Source of the DNA: Solirubrobacter deserti
GTDB lineage: Bacteria > Actinomycetota > Thermoleophilia > Solirubrobacterales > Solirubrobacteraceae
Length of the DNA stretch: 64,000 nucleotides
Assembly (NCBI RefSeq): GCF_003344625.1
Contig: NZ_QPKJ02000004.1
Span: forward strand, 62,001 to 126,000
Direction of reading: 5' to 3'
A program made the position numbers and the translations under genes. The notes under the pieces were generated by a model. That model had not been told where the DNA came from. It ran no database searches and saw only the letters and a program-made list of their open reading frames with translations. This document shows, piece after piece, positions 39,983 to 50,080 of this stretch. Numbering within the stretch: position 1 is the stretch's first letter; every line of letters begins with the position of its first letter.

Positions 39983-42100
39983 ATGCCCCGCTGGGCCGTA
40001 ATCGGCGCCTGGCTGCTGCTTGCCCTCGCGATGGTCCCGCTGCAGGGGCCGCTGCAGACCCGCGCCGCGGACGAGAGCGACACCTTCCTCGCCCGCGGGT
40101 CGGAGTCGGCCGGGGCCAAGCGGGTCATCGACGAGCGCTTCCGCGCGGGCAGCGAGAGCGTCGCCGTCATCGCCTACCTCCGCGAGGGCGGGATCACGAG
40201 CGCCGATCGCCAGCGCATCGTCGACGACGGCGCGCGCATCTGCTCCGCCGGGACGATCCCGAGCCTGAAGCTGGTCGGCTCGGCCTACGGCCTCTCGTGC
40301 GGTGACGAGGACCCGCTCGACCTGAGCCCGGGCGGCCCGGGCCTGCTCACCTCGTCGGACGCATCGGTCGCGCTCGCGAGCGTGGCGCTGACCGACGACA
40401 GCACGCCGGTCGCCGAGCTCGCGGTCAAGACCATCCGCGACATCGTCCCGCCGCCCGCCGGCGACGAGACGGGCCTGCGCGCGTGGGTGACGGGCGAGGT
40501 CGGCTTCGAGGCCGACCGCAGCGAGGCGGTCAAGACGATCGACGAGACGCTGCTGATCGTCACCTGCGTCGTGTTGATCGTCCTGCTGCTGCTGATCTAC
40601 CGCTCGCCGCTGATGGCGCTGGTGCCGATCTTCGTCGTCGGCGTCGCCTACATCATCGCCGGCGGGCTGACGTATCTGCTGGTGCGCGCGGGCGTGACCA
40701 CGGCCAGCGGCCAGAGCACCGCGATCCTGATCGTGCTGATGTTCGGCGCGGGCACGGACTACTGCCTGCTGCTCGTCGCGCGCTACCGGGACGAGCTGCG
40801 CCGGACGGCGGATCCCGACGAGGCGATCCGGCGCGCGAGCGAGCGCACCGCCCCGGCGATCCTGTCGGCCGGCGCGATCGTGATCGCCGCGATGCTCGTT
40901 CTGGTCCTCGCCGACTTCAACGCCACGCGCGAGATGGGCCCGATCCTGGCGCTCGGGATCGCGGTGATGGTCGTCGCCGGCCTGACGCTGCTGCCCGCGC
41001 TGCTGGGCGCGTTGGGCCGGCGCGCGTTCTGGCCCGCCGTCCCGCGCGTGGAGGCGACGCCGCGCCCCGTCGCCCCGCTGTGGGCAAAGGTCGGCCGGTT
41101 GGTCGACCGGCGCCCCGGCATCATCGCCGCCGCCGTCACGCTGCTGCTGTTGGCCGGCGCGCTCGGCGCCGTGGGCGGCCGCGAGCCGATGGACTTCTCG
41201 GAGGCCTTCCGGACGCCGCCCGAGTCGGTGGGCGGCGAGCAGATCATCAGCGAGCGCTTCATCCCGGGCCGCGCCGCGCCGGTCGAGTTCGTCATGGACT
41301 ACGACGACCGCGAGGCCGTGATCGCCCGTCTGACGGAGGGGATGGCCACGCCGATCGAGGAGATGTACCTCTCCGCGGCGTCGGTCCCGACCAATGGCCA
41401 GGACTCAGAGCTTGCGGTCGCGCAGGCCTATCTCAAAATGGATCCGTTCTCGGATGCGGCGACCGACTCGATTCCCGAACTACGACGTGCCGCCAACGCG
41501 GCGGCGAGCGGCTCCGTGCTGCTCGGTGGCGAGGTCCCCGAGGCCTACGACACCCGCCAGGCCATGGCGCGCGACACGTGGCTCATCCTGCCGATCGGCC
41601 TGGCGCTCATCCTGCTCATCCTCGGCGTGCTGCTGCGCGCCGTCGTCATGCCGCTGTACGTGATCGCGACCGTGATCCTGTCCTTCGGCTTCGCGCTCGG
41701 CGTCAGCTCGCTCGTGTTCACGCACGTGATGGGCCAGCCTGCAAGCGACCGCACCCTCGAGCAGTTCGCGTTCATCTTCCTGGTTGCGCTCGGGGTCGAC
41801 TACAACGTCTTCCTGCTCGCGCGCATCCGGGAGGAACGCGCCCGCGCGGGCACCACCACGCGCCAGGCCGTCATCACGGCCCTGGAGCGGACCGGCGGCG
41901 TGATCACGAGCGCCGGCCTGGTGCTCGCGGCCACGTTCAGCGTGCTGATGGCGCTGCCGCTCGAGTCGCTGTTCCAAGTGGGATTCGTCGTGGCGCTCGG
42001 CCTATTGGTCGACACGTTCCTCGTCCGAGCCCTGCTCGTGCCGTCCGTCGCCGTAATTCTCGGCGAGCGGAACTGGTGGCCCTCCAAGATGAGCACTTAG
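39983..42100 (+). CDS. MMPL-family (RND-type) membrane transporter
   Basis: A 705-residue polytopic membrane protein starting at ATG 39983, 3 bp after the preceding stop. It has the MMPL layout: one N-terminal segment (VIGAWLLLALAMVPLQ), an extracytoplasmic domain, five or six helices including IVTCVVLIVLLLLIYRSPLM and ILIVLMFGAGTDYCLLLVAR, then a repeat of the same plan with FAFIFLVALGVDYNVFLLAR and ALGLLVDTFLVRALLVPS. The GxxDYxxLLxAR motif, with its proton-relay Asp, occurs twice. Family members use the proton gradient to export lipids, glycolipids or siderophores. Here it may export surface lipid or glycan, or serve the secreted sugar-oxidising system around it. Cargo is unknown. Confidence 0.93.
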   Translation: MPRWAVIGAWLLLALAMVPLQGPLQTRAADESDTFLARGSESAGAKRVIDERFRAGSESVAVIAYLREGGITSADRQRIVDDGARICSAGTIPSLKLVGSAYGLSCGDEDPLDLSPGGPGLLTSSDASVALASVALTDDSTPVAELAVKTIRDIVPPPAGDETGLRAWVTGEVGFEADRSEAVKTIDETLLIVTCVVLIVLLLLIYRSPLMALVPIFVVGVAYIIAGGLTYLLVRAGVTTASGQSTAILIVLMFGAGTDYCLLLVARYRDELRRTADPDEAIRRASERTAPAILSAGAIVIAAMLVLVLADFNATREMGPILALGIAVMVVAGLTLLPALLGALGRRAFWPAVPRVEATPRPVAPLWAKVGRLVDRRPGIIAAAVTLLLLAGALGAVGGREPMDFSEAFRTPPESVGGEQIISERFIPGRAAPVEFVMDYDDREAVIARLTEGMATPIEEMYLSAASVPTNGQDSELAVAQAYLKMDPFSDAATDSIPELRRAANAAASGSVLLGGEVPEAYDTRQAMARDTWLILPIGLALILLILGVLLRAVVMPLYVIATVILSFGFALGVSSLVFTHVMGQPASDRTLEQFAFIFLVALGVDYNVFLLARIREERARAGTTTRQAVITALERTGGVITSAGLVLAATFSVLMALPLESLFQVGFVVALGLLVDTFLVRALLVPSVAVILGERNWWPSKMST

Positions 42101-42122
42101 GTCGGCCGCTACTACAAAAGCC

Positions 42123-42152
42123 TTGACAGCGAAGATTGAAGTGGAGTAGCTT
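42123..42152 (+). promoter_or_regulatory. Promoter of the 2567-residue ThuA protein gene
   Basis: TTGACA (42123-42128), 18-bp spacer, TAGCTT (42147-42152), preceded by ACAAAAGCC, almost the same -35 flank as at 32724. The two genes probably share a regulator or sigma-factor preference. Confidence 0.75.
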
Positions 42153-42160
42153 CGCTCAAG

Positions 42161-42228
42161 GGTCTGTGCCGAACTCAGGAAGAGTCCGCCGCAGAAGGCG
42201 TAAAGCAAGAAAGCCAGCGACACAGTCC
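42161..42228 (+). ncRNA. Possible structured 5' leader of the large ThuA gene
   Basis: Within the roughly 110-nt leader, GGTCTGTG (42161-42168) can pair with CACAGTCC (42221-42228) apart from one T-T mismatch. It encloses two small hairpins, ACTC/GAGT (42173-42185) and CGCC/GGCG (42187-42200), and an A-rich segment. The layout of a closing stem with two inner hairpins resembles a riboswitch or translational control element. It does not match any riboswitch consensus I can recognise, including c-di-GMP types. Confidence 0.3.
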
Positions 42229-42268
42229 GGGGGAGAGGAATAGGCCCCGGGGAGGAGGAGTTCGAGGG

Positions 42269-45200
42269 ATGATCCACCGAGGTCACCTGGGCGTGCCCGG
42301 ACGGCGCGCCGTCTTGTGGTGCGCCACGCTCGCGGCACTGCTCGCGACGATGCTGCTGCCGGCGCTCGCCGGCGCGCAGGAAAGCAAGCGCGTACTGCTC
42401 TACACCGGCACGACCGGCTTCCGCCACACGGACGCCATCGACAACGGTCGCCAGCCGGTCCAGAACGCGATCCAGGCCGCCGGCTACACGGTGGACTGGG
42501 AGAACTGCGTCGGCAACGGCGGCGCCGCGAACAACTGCGACAACCCGGACAAGAACCCCCGCATCTTCACGGACGAGAACCTCGCCAAGTACGACGCGAT
42601 CGTTCTATTGAACTCCTCGGCCGGGCCTCCCGGCCCGTTGTGGTCGGACGCCCAGAAGGCGGCGATCATCAAGTACGTCCAGAACGGCGGCGGCATCGCC
42701 GGCGTCCACAACGCCACCGACATGGGCACCACGGTCGAGACGTGGGACTGGTGGGACGGCAACAACGGCAACTCCGTCGTCGGCGCCACGATGCGCGGCC
42801 ACGCGATCACCGACCGCAACAACGTCGGCCAGATCCAGGTCGCCGACAAGAACCACCTCGCCACGCGTGATCTTCCCGACACCTACGGGTTCGGCGACGA
42901 GCACTACAACTTCCGCCGCAACGTGCGCGGCTCGCACCACGTGCTCACGACGATCGACGAGAGCACCTACACGCCGGGCGGCAACGGCATGGGCCAGGAC
43001 CACCCGCTGACGTGGTGCAAGCTCTACGACGGCGACGCGATCAACGACAACACCACCATCCCGGGCTCCAACCCGCCGCAGCCAAACCTGAAGGCCTACA
43101 ACGACGGCCGCACGTGGGTCACGTCGATGGGTCACTTCGGCGCCTCCTACACGGAGAACGGCGGCAACAACAACCTCATCAAGACGATCGTCGGCGGCGT
43201 CCGCTGGGTCGCGGGTGAAGGCAAGAAGTCCGACTGCGCCGGCACCGTCTGGTCGTCGTACACGCGCGAGGTCGTCGTCGCCGACGCCAACAACCCGATC
43301 GGCATCGACGTCGCCAAGGACGGCAAGGTCTACTGGTCCGAGATCGGCAACCCGATCGGCATGGAGTCGACGGGTTACATCAAGATGCACGACCCGACCA
43401 AGCCGGCCAACAACAAGACGACGGTCGCCTCGATCCCCACGCGCGCCGATCACGGCAACTCCGAGGACGGCGTCCTCGGCATGGCGCTGCAGCCGGGCTT
43501 CGACCTCTCAGACCCGAACAAGCGCCACCTCTTCGTCTACTACTCGCCGCGCAACGCGGCGTGGCCGACGTCCGGCAACGCGATGGTCGTGGGCTACAAC
43601 CAGATCAGCCGCTTCACGCTGACCGAGGACGGCACGGCCGTCGTCCCGGGCTCCGAGCGCAAGATCCTCGAGGTCCCGAAGGCCAAGATCTCCGGCTCGC
43701 CGGCCGGCTTCCCCGGCGGTCCGTCCGACTCCGGCCCCGGTCACGTCGGCGGCGCCGGCATGGACTTCGACTCCGCGGGCAACCTCTACCTCGGCATCGG
43801 CGACGACGTGTCCCCGAACGCCGGCGGCCACGACCGCTACGCGCCGATGGACTTCCGCGCCAAGGAGCGCTGGGACGCGCGCAAGACGTCGCAGAACTCG
43901 GCCGACCTGCGCGGCAAGATCATCCGCATCGCGCCCAAGCTCGGCGACATCCCCGTCGACGCGACGCCGGGCGTGGACACGACCTACGGCATCCCGACGG
44001 GCAACCTGTTCCCGGTCGGCACCGCGAAGGCCCGCCCCGAGATCTACGCGATGGGCTTCCGCCAGCCGTTCACCCTGCACACCGACCCGAAGAACCCGGG
44101 CATCGTGGGCACGGGCGAGTACTGCCACGACAACGGCACCCCCAACGCCACCCGCTCTCCGGCGGGCACGTGCGAGTGGAACCTCCTCAACAAGGCGGGT
44201 AACCACGGCTGGCCGCTGTGCGTGGGCGACAACTCGGCCGCGAACTCGATGTTCAAGTGGAACTACGCCACGAGCACCTCGACCGGCGAGCGCTACGACT
44301 GCAACGGGTCGACCGTCTCGTCCGACATCCGCTGGGCGCCCACGGGCCAGACGCCGGTGGAGCCGACGTTCGACGGCCTCGACACGCTGCCCGGTCCGGT
44401 CGAGAAGGCGACCGTGTGGAAGAACTACCCCGGCACGCAGCCGGCTGCCTTCGGCAACCTGGCCTCCGGCGGCATGCAGCCCGTCGCCGGTCCGATCTAC
44501 CGCTACGACGCCGCCACGGCGGGCCAGGGCGCGTTCCCGGCCTACTACGACGGCTCGTGGTTCATCAACAACCGCGGCGACTCCGGCTTCTGGAAGGAAG
44601 TCAAGATGCGCGCGGACAACAACCAGATGCTGCGCGTGCAGGACTGGCTGCCGTGGAACGGCGGCGTGAACCCGAACAACGCCAACTCGGGCTTCGTCAT
44701 CGGGACGCAGTTCGGCCCTGACGGCAACCTGTACATGGCGCGCTACTCGGTCGGCTGCTGCCGCTCGGAGACGAACGCGGCCCAGCAGAACCAGATCGTC
44801 AAGATCTCGTTCAACGTCCAGGACGAGTGCCTGACCGACACCAACGCGCCGAACACGTCGGCGACGGTGACCGGGCAGGCCTATCCGGACCGCCCGAACA
44901 CCTACGTCAACTCGGCCAAGCTGCGCCTGGCCGCGACCGACTCCGGGTGCGCCGGCGTCAAGAACATCGAGTACCGCGAGGTCGGCGCCAGCGAGTGGCA
45001 GCCGTACTCGAACGAGGTCACGTTCGAAGAGGGCAAGACCTACAACATCGAGTTCCGCGCGACCGACCGCAAGGACAACGTCGCCACGGTCAAGACGACC
45101 ACGTTCGAGATCCTCAAGATCAACGACACGACGGCTCCGGTCGTCACGGCGGCCACGGCCGGCAACAAGGACCAGCGCGACTTCTTCGTCGGCTCGGCCA

Positions 45201-48200
45201 CGCTCACGCTCACGGCGACCGACAACGAGGTCGGCGGCTCCGGCGTCCAGACGGTCGAGTACCGCACCAACGGCGGCGCCTGGACGGCCTACACCGCGCC
45301 GGTCGCGTTCAACGCCGCGGGCAACTACACCGTCGACTACCGCGCGACGGACAAGGTCAACAACACGTCCGAGGTCAAGTCGGCCACGTTCCGCATCCTC
45401 GCGGGCGCGGGCTGCACGCCGGGCCGCTCGGACGAGTTCGACGGCAGCGCGCTCAGCTCCCAGTGGCTGCGCCACACGCGCAACGGCGGCACGCCCGAGA
45501 CGGGCGCGTTCGCTCCGACGCTCGCCAACGGCAAGCTGACGCTGCCGACGCACAACTTCGAGCTCGACTCGAACTCCACGACGACGGCCGTCGGACCGGT
45601 GAACTTCATCGGCCAGGACCTCGCGTCGCTCGGCACCAACTGGACCGTGGAGACCCAGCTCACGGTGCAGTTCACCGGCGGCTGGCAGCACACGGGCCTG
45701 ATCGTGCACAACGGGGACAACAACTTCTTCCGCGCCACGATCACGCACGACCTCAACCAGGGCCGCTCGTTCGTCGAGCAGTCCAAGGACAACCCGAGCA
45801 GCACGGAGGGCGCGCGCGTCCAGGCCGGCGGCTCGGTGGGCATCGTCACCGACCAGTCGCAGCCGGTCACGATCCGCATGCGTTACATGCGCGTGGACGG
45901 CTCCAACACGGTCCAGGCCCACTACCGCGTGATCGCTCCGGCGAGCGCCGCGAACCCGGACTGGGTCGCGTTCCCGGGTGCGGCCACGTTCAACGACCTC
46001 AACCCGACGTCCGGCGCTCGCCGTGACGCCGCGGGGTCGCGCATCGGCATCATCGCCGGCGGGAACTTCCCGGGCACGGCCGGCACGCACCCGTACAACG
46101 GCACCCCGGCGAACGTGGTCGTGGACTACTTCCGCGTCAGCCCGGACCCGGTGACGTGCGAGACGGCGGCGCCGGTCACCACCGCCACGCTCGACCCGGC
46201 CGCTCCGGCGACCGGCGACACCTACGACCGCGCGGTCAAGGTCAACTTCTCGGCGGCCGACTCCGGCGCGAGCGCGTCCGGCGTCGAGAAGACCGAGTAC
46301 CGCTTGATCACCAACGGCGTGGCCGGCCAGTGGACGACGAAGGAGAACTCGGGCTCCGAGAACCCCTTCGCGAACCAGCTCACGGTCTCCAGCAGCGGCA
46401 CCAACGTCGTCGAGTTCCGCTCGACCGACAAGGCGGCCAACACCGAGGAGACCAAGTCCGTCACGTTCAAGGTCCAGTTGCCGGTCTGCGACCGCTCGGA
46501 CGAGTTCGACGGCACGGAGATCCTGCCCCGCTGGATCCGTCACACGCGCAACGGCGGCACGCCCACCACGGGCCCGCTCGCGCCGACGGTCTCCGACGGC
46601 CAGCTCCACCTGCCGACGAACGACCTCGAGATCGACAACTCCACGAACCCGACGTCGTTCGGCCCGATCAACTTCCTCGGCCAGGACCTGCCCTCCCTGG
46701 GCACCGACTGGTCGGTGGAGACGCAGTTCACCGCGCAGTACCGCGGTGGCTGGCAGAACATCGGCCTGGCGGTGTGGAACGGTGACAACAACTTCATCCG
46801 CTCCACGCTGACCCACAGCCTCAGCAACAGCTCGATCTACGTCGAGAGCTCGAAGGACAACCCGGCCGCTTCCAACGGCACGCCTTCGCCCGAGGGCGTG
46901 CGCGCCACGGCCGGTGGCAACCGCAACATCCTGGCCACCAACACCGGCCCGGTCACGATCAAGATGCGCTTCCGGCGCGTGGACGGGGCCAACACGATCC
47001 AGGCCCACTACCAGGTCGTGGCGCCCGCCAGCGCCGCGAACGCCGACTGGGTCGCCTTCCCGGGCAACGCGTCCTTCTGGGACCTGAACCCGGCCAACGG
47101 CCCGCGCCGTGACGCCACCGGCTCGCGGATCGGCCTGATCGCGCAGGACAACTGGCCCGCGGGCGGCACGTTCCCGTCCAACGGCCAGCCGGCGATCGCG
47201 CACGTCGACTACTTCCGGGTCACCCCGGACAACTGCCCGACGGGCGCGGACACCACGGCTCCGACGACGACCGCCACGGCGGCGCCGGCGGCTCCGAACG
47301 GCTCGGCCGGCTGGTACACCTCGGACGTCAACGTCACCCTCGCGGGCAACGACGGCGCCAACGGCTCCGGCATCGAGCGCACCGAGTACAAGGTCAACGG
47401 CGGCGCCTTCGCGCCGTACACCGCGCCGATCGCCCTCACGACGACCGGTACGCACACGATCGAGTTCCGCTCGATCGACAAGAACAACAACACCGAGGCC
47501 ACCAAGACGGCCACCTACAAGGTCGACAAGGCGGCCCCGACCTCGACGGCGACGCTGCAGCCGGCCACGACCCCGTCGACGGGTCCGGTCACGCTCACGC
47601 TCGCCGGTGAGGACCAGGCCGCGGGCTCGGGGCTGGCGAAGCTCGAGTTCCAGGTCAACAACGCCAGCGTCTTCGGCGCCCTGACGGCCTCGGCCGAGTG
47701 GGTGACCTACGACGCCGCCAACAAGCCGACGTTCTCGGCTCCGGGCCTCTACAGCGTCGACTACCGCGCGACGGACGCGGCGGGCAACGTGGAGGCGGCC
47801 AAGACGATCGCGTTCACGATCACCGCGCCCAACAACGACAAGACCGCTCCGGTCACGTCGCAGTCGCTGGACCCGGCTCAGCCGGGCGCCGGCAAGACCT
47901 ACAGCGGTCCCGTCACGGTCAAGTTCTCGGCGCTGGACCCGCTTCCCGCGGGGCCGGCCGGCAAGACCGTCGCGGTGACCGCCGCGGGCGACCGCTGGGC
48001 GCCGGACGCGATCAGCCTCGTCTCGGGCGACACCGTGCGCTGGGACTTCCCGGCCGACGGCCACTTCCCGCACGACGTGTGGCTGGTGGCGCCGGGCGGC
48101 GACTGGGCCAACCCGACGAAGGAGTCGGAGTGGGTCAACCCGGGCGGCCCGTCCGTCACCAAGACGCTGAACACGGTCGGCACCTACACGTTCATCTGCA

Positions 48201-49972
48201 AGGTGCACGCGTTCCCGGACCCGAACGAGGGTCGCTGGATCGGCATGGTCGGCACGGCCACGGTGACGGCGGCTCCGGCGGGCGAGCAGCCCTCCGGTGT
48301 CGACTACACCGAGTACCGCGTCAAGACGGGCGAGACGCAGGGCGACTGGGTCAGGGCCAACAACACCGGCACGGCGAACCCGTTCGCCTCGCAGGTCACG
48401 GTCGAGGCCGAAGGCCAGCACACGGTCGAGTTCCGCTCGGTCGACAAGGCGGGCAACGCCGAGACGGCCAAGTCGGTCGCGTTCGGCATCGACATCCCCG
48501 AGCCCGGCACGCCGGTGATCGAGGCGTTCGCCGATCCGACCTCGGGCAAGGCCCCGCTCGTGTCCCGCTTCTCCGCCTCGGGCTATGACCCCGACGGCGG
48601 CGAGCTGAGCTACAAGTGGGAGTTCACCGACGGCCCGACGGTCCTGGGCCCGATCGTGACCCGCACGTTCACGCAGGCGGGCACGTACACGGTCAAGGTC
48701 ACCGCCACCGACGACGAGGGCGACAAGAGCTCGAAGGAGCTCACCGTCACCGTCAGCGGCACGGGCGGCAACCCGCCGACGGTCGACGCCACGGCCGACC
48801 GCACCACCGCGGTCGCGCCGGCGCTGGTCGCGTTCACGGCCACGGGCACGGGCGAAGGCCTGCGCTACTCGTGGGAGTTCGGTGACGGCGAGCGCTCGGT
48901 GAACCCGACGCCGGAGCACGTCTACCTGGAGCCGGGCGACTACACCGCCCGCGTCACGGTGACCGACAAGTACGGCGCCACCGCCACGAAGACCGTGACC
49001 ATCAAGATCACGGCCCCGGCGGCCAACCTGGCGCCGGCGTGGACGACGGACGGCACCCCGGTGGGCCATGTCGGCTTCAACGGCGACCCGATGCAGGTGC
49101 AGTTCACGGCCGAAGCCAAGGACCCCAACAAGGACACGGTCAGCTACGAGTGGGACTTCGACGACGACTCCGCCAAGTCGACCAAGCAGTCCCCGGTGCA
49201 CACCTACACCCAGCCGGGCACGTACGACGTGACGGTCAAGGTCACCGACGGCAAGGGCGGCGAGCTCACCAAGACCATCCAGGTCACGGTCGCGCGCAAG
49301 GCCAACACGCTGCCCGAGGTCACGATCGAGGCCGATCCGAAGCAGGGCCCCGGCCCGCTGACGGTGCGCTTCAGCTCGCAGATCAGCGACGCTGACGGCG
49401 ACGGCTGGAAGTCCGCGTGGAACTTCGGCGACGGCTCCGGCTCCGCCGAGGACCACCCGACGCACGTCTACAACGCGCCGGGCGTCTACACGGCGACGCT
49501 GACGATCACGGACGCGCAGGGCGGCGTGACCACCAAGTCGGTCCAGATCACGGTCACGGCGGTCCAGGGTGGCGGCACGCAGTCCGCGCCCAAGACCAAC
49601 GCGGCCGCCCCGGCGCCCGAGCAGGCGGCGTGGTTCGGCGTCGGCGAGCCGGTCAGGACCTCGGTCAGCGCCTTCGCCAAGAGCGGCCTGTCGGTCAAGG
49701 TCACGGCCACGGAGGCGATGAGCGGCACCGCCAAGCTCGTCGTCACCAAGAAGGTCGCCAAGGCCCTCGGCCTGAAGTCGACCACGCTCGCGAGCGCGAA
49801 GGTGTCCTTCACGGGCGCCGGCAGCAAGGCCGTGAAGTTCACGGCGAGCAAGGCCGTCAAGCGGGCCCTGGCCAAGGCCAAGGGCTCCGTGAAGGTCACC
49901 CTCTCCGTGAGCCTGAAGGCCAGCGGCGAGGCGGCGAAGAACTCGTCGCGCTCGGTGACGCTGACGAAGTAG
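42269..49972 (+). CDS. Giant secreted ThuA / PQQ-type sugar dehydrogenase / cupredoxin / PKD protein
   Basis: A 2567-residue exported protein from ATG 42269, with GGAGGAGGAG 8 nt upstream and a signal peptide ending ALAGAQ near 37. Domains: ThuA (38-335; RVLLYTGTTGFRHTDAI, DHPLTWCK); glucose/sorbosone dehydrogenase propeller (335-850; GVLGMALQPGF, HVGGAGMDFDSAGNLYLGIG, RPEIYAMGFRQPF); Ig-like domains (850-1045); two concanavalin-like DUF1349-type domains beginning SDEFDG (1048-1297, 1407-1657); more Ig-like units; a cupredoxin domain (1897-2000) with HDVWLV, FICKVH and IGMVG supplying His, Cys, His and Met; four PKD domains (2080-2430); and a basic Ig-like C-terminus (2434-2567). It probably oxidises a glycan-derived sugar and passes electrons to its own copper domain. 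There is no membrane anchor or sorting motif, so attachment is unclear. Confidence 0.9.
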   Translation: MIHRGHLGVPGRRAVLWCATLAALLATMLLPALAGAQESKRVLLYTGTTGFRHTDAIDNGRQPVQNAIQAAGYTVDWENCVGNGGAANNCDNPDKNPRIFTDENLAKYDAIVLLNSSAGPPGPLWSDAQKAAIIKYVQNGGGIAGVHNATDMGTTVETWDWWDGNNGNSVVGATMRGHAITDRNNVGQIQVADKNHLATRDLPDTYGFGDEHYNFRRNVRGSHHVLTTIDESTYTPGGNGMGQDHPLTWCKLYDGDAINDNTTIPGSNPPQPNLKAYNDGRTWVTSMGHFGASYTENGGNNNLIKTIVGGVRWVAGEGKKSDCAGTVWSSYTREVVVADANNPIGIDVAKDGKVYWSEIGNPIGMESTGYIKMHDPTKPANNKTTVASIPTRADHGNSEDGVLGMALQPGFDLSDPNKRHLFVYYSPRNAAWPTSGNAMVVGYNQISRFTLTEDGTAVVPGSERKILEVPKAKISGSPAGFPGGPSDSGPGHVGGAGMDFDSAGNLYLGIGDDVSPNAGGHDRYAPMDFRAKERWDARKTSQNSADLRGKIIRIAPKLGDIPVDATPGVDTTYGIPTGNLFPVGTAKARPEIYAMGFRQPFTLHTDPKNPGIVGTGEYCHDNGTPNATRSPAGTCEWNLLNKAGNHGWPLCVGDNSAANSMFKWNYATSTSTGERYDCNGSTVSSDIRWAPTGQTPVEPTFDGLDTLPGPVEKATVWKNYPGTQPAAFGNLASGGMQPVAGPIYRYDAATAGQGAFPAYYDGSWFINNRGDSGFWKEVKMRADNNQMLRVQDWLPWNGGVNPNNANSGFVIGTQFGPDGNLYMARYSVGCCRSETNAAQQNQIVKISFNVQDECLTDTNAPNTSATVTGQAYPDRPNTYVNSAKLRLAATDSGCAGVKNIEYREVGASEWQPYSNEVTFEEGKTYNIEFRATDRKDNVATVKTTTFEILKINDTTAPVVTAATAGNKDQRDFFVGSATLTLTATDNEVGGSGVQTVEYRTNGGAWTAYTAPVAFNAAGNYTVDYRATDKVNNTSEVKSATFRILAGAGCTPGRSDEFDGSALSSQWLRHTRNGGTPETGAFAPTLANGKLTLPTHNFELDSNSTTTAVGPVNFIGQDLASLGTNWTVETQLTVQFTGGWQHTGLIVHNGDNNFFRATITHDLNQGRSFVEQSKDNPSSTEGARVQAGGSVGIVTDQSQPVTIRMRYMRVDGSNTVQAHYRVIAPASAANPDWVAFPGAATFNDLNPTSGARRDAAGSRIGIIAGGNFPGTAGTHPYNGTPANVVVDYFRVSPDPVTCETAAPVTTATLDPAAPATGDTYDRAVKVNFSAADSGASASGVEKTEYRLITNGVAGQWTTKENSGSENPFANQLTVSSSGTNVVEFRSTDKAANTEETKSVTFKVQLPVCDRSDEFDGTEILPRWIRHTRNGGTPTTGPLAPTVSDGQLHLPTNDLEIDNSTNPTSFGPINFLGQDLPSLGTDWSVETQFTAQYRGGWQNIGLAVWNGDNNFIRSTLTHSLSNSSIYVESSKDNPAASNGTPSPEGVRATAGGNRNILATNTGPVTIKMRFRRVDGANTIQAHYQVVAPASAANADWVAFPGNASFWDLNPANGPRRDATGSRIGLIAQDNWPAGGTFPSNGQPAIAHVDYFRVTPDNCPTGADTTAPTTTATAAPAAPNGSAGWYTSDVNVTLAGNDGANGSGIERTEYKVNGGAFAPYTAPIALTTTGTHTIEFRSIDKNNNTEATKTATYKVDKAAPTSTATLQPATTPSTGPVTLTLAGEDQAAGSGLAKLEFQVNNASVFGALTASAEWVTYDAANKPTFSAPGLYSVDYRATDAAGNVEAAKTIAFTITAPNNDKTAPVTSQSLDPAQPGAGKTYSGPVTVKFSALDPLPAGPAGKTVAVTAAGDRWAPDAISLVSGDTVRWDFPADGHFPHDVWLVAPGGDWANPTKESEWVNPGGPSVTKTLNTVGTYTFICKVHAFPDPNEGRWIGMVGTATVTAAPAGEQPSGVDYTEYRVKTGETQGDWVRANNTGTANPFASQVTVEAEGQHTVEFRSVDKAGNAETAKSVAFGIDIPEPGTPVIEAFADPTSGKAPLVSRFSASGYDPDGGELSYKWEFTDGPTVLGPIVTRTFTQAGTYTVKVTATDDEGDKSSKELTVTVSGTGGNPPTVDATADRTTAVAPALVAFTATGTGEGLRYSWEFGDGERSVNPTPEHVYLEPGDYTARVTVTDKYGATATKTVTIKITAPAANLAPAWTTDGTPVGHVGFNGDPMQVQFTAEAKDPNKDTVSYEWDFDDDSAKSTKQSPVHTYTQPGTYDVTVKVTDGKGGELTKTIQVTVARKANTLPEVTIEADPKQGPGPLTVRFSSQISDADGDGWKSAWNFGDGSGSAEDHPTHVYNAPGVYTATLTITDAQGGVTTKSVQITVTAVQGGGTQSAPKTNAAAPAPEQAAWFGVGEPVRTSVSAFAKSGLSVKVTATEAMSGTAKLVVTKKVAKALGLKSTTLASAKVSFTGAGSKAVKFTASKAVKRALAKAKGSVKVTLSVSLKASGEAAKNSSRSVTLTK

Positions 49973-49998
49973 CAAGACCGCAGTGCCCGAGTGATCAC

Positions 49999-50031
49999 AA
50001 GGCGGCCGCCCCTGGTCAGGGCGGCCGCCTT
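49999..50031 (+). terminator. Hairpin terminator after the 2567-residue protein gene
   Basis: Perfect 13-bp arms (49999-50011 and 50019-50031), beginning AAGGCGGCC and ending GGCCGCCTT, with a 7-nt loop, 26 bp after the stop codon. Confidence 0.9.
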
Positions 50032-50080
50032 CGGGCGTCTCAGACCATCAGCACCACAGGCGTTGTGCGAGGGGAGAGGG

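Noticed and set aside
42161..42228. Assignment of the leader to a c-di-GMP, cobalamin or SAM riboswitch
   Set aside because: The conserved core sequences of those classes are missing, so only a possible unknown structure is reported.
48500..49560. Repeated DNA in the PKD regions as a possible tandem repeat or CRISPR-like array
   Set aside because: The periodicity reflects diverged protein domains of about 85 residues; there are no identical repeats with unique spacers.
43508..49975. A 2155-codon open frame on the minus strand opposite the giant ThuA gene
   Set aside because: It is made of Arg/Val/Ala/Asp-rich low-complexity sequence, has no domain, and arises because high-GC coding DNA has few stops on the opposite strand.
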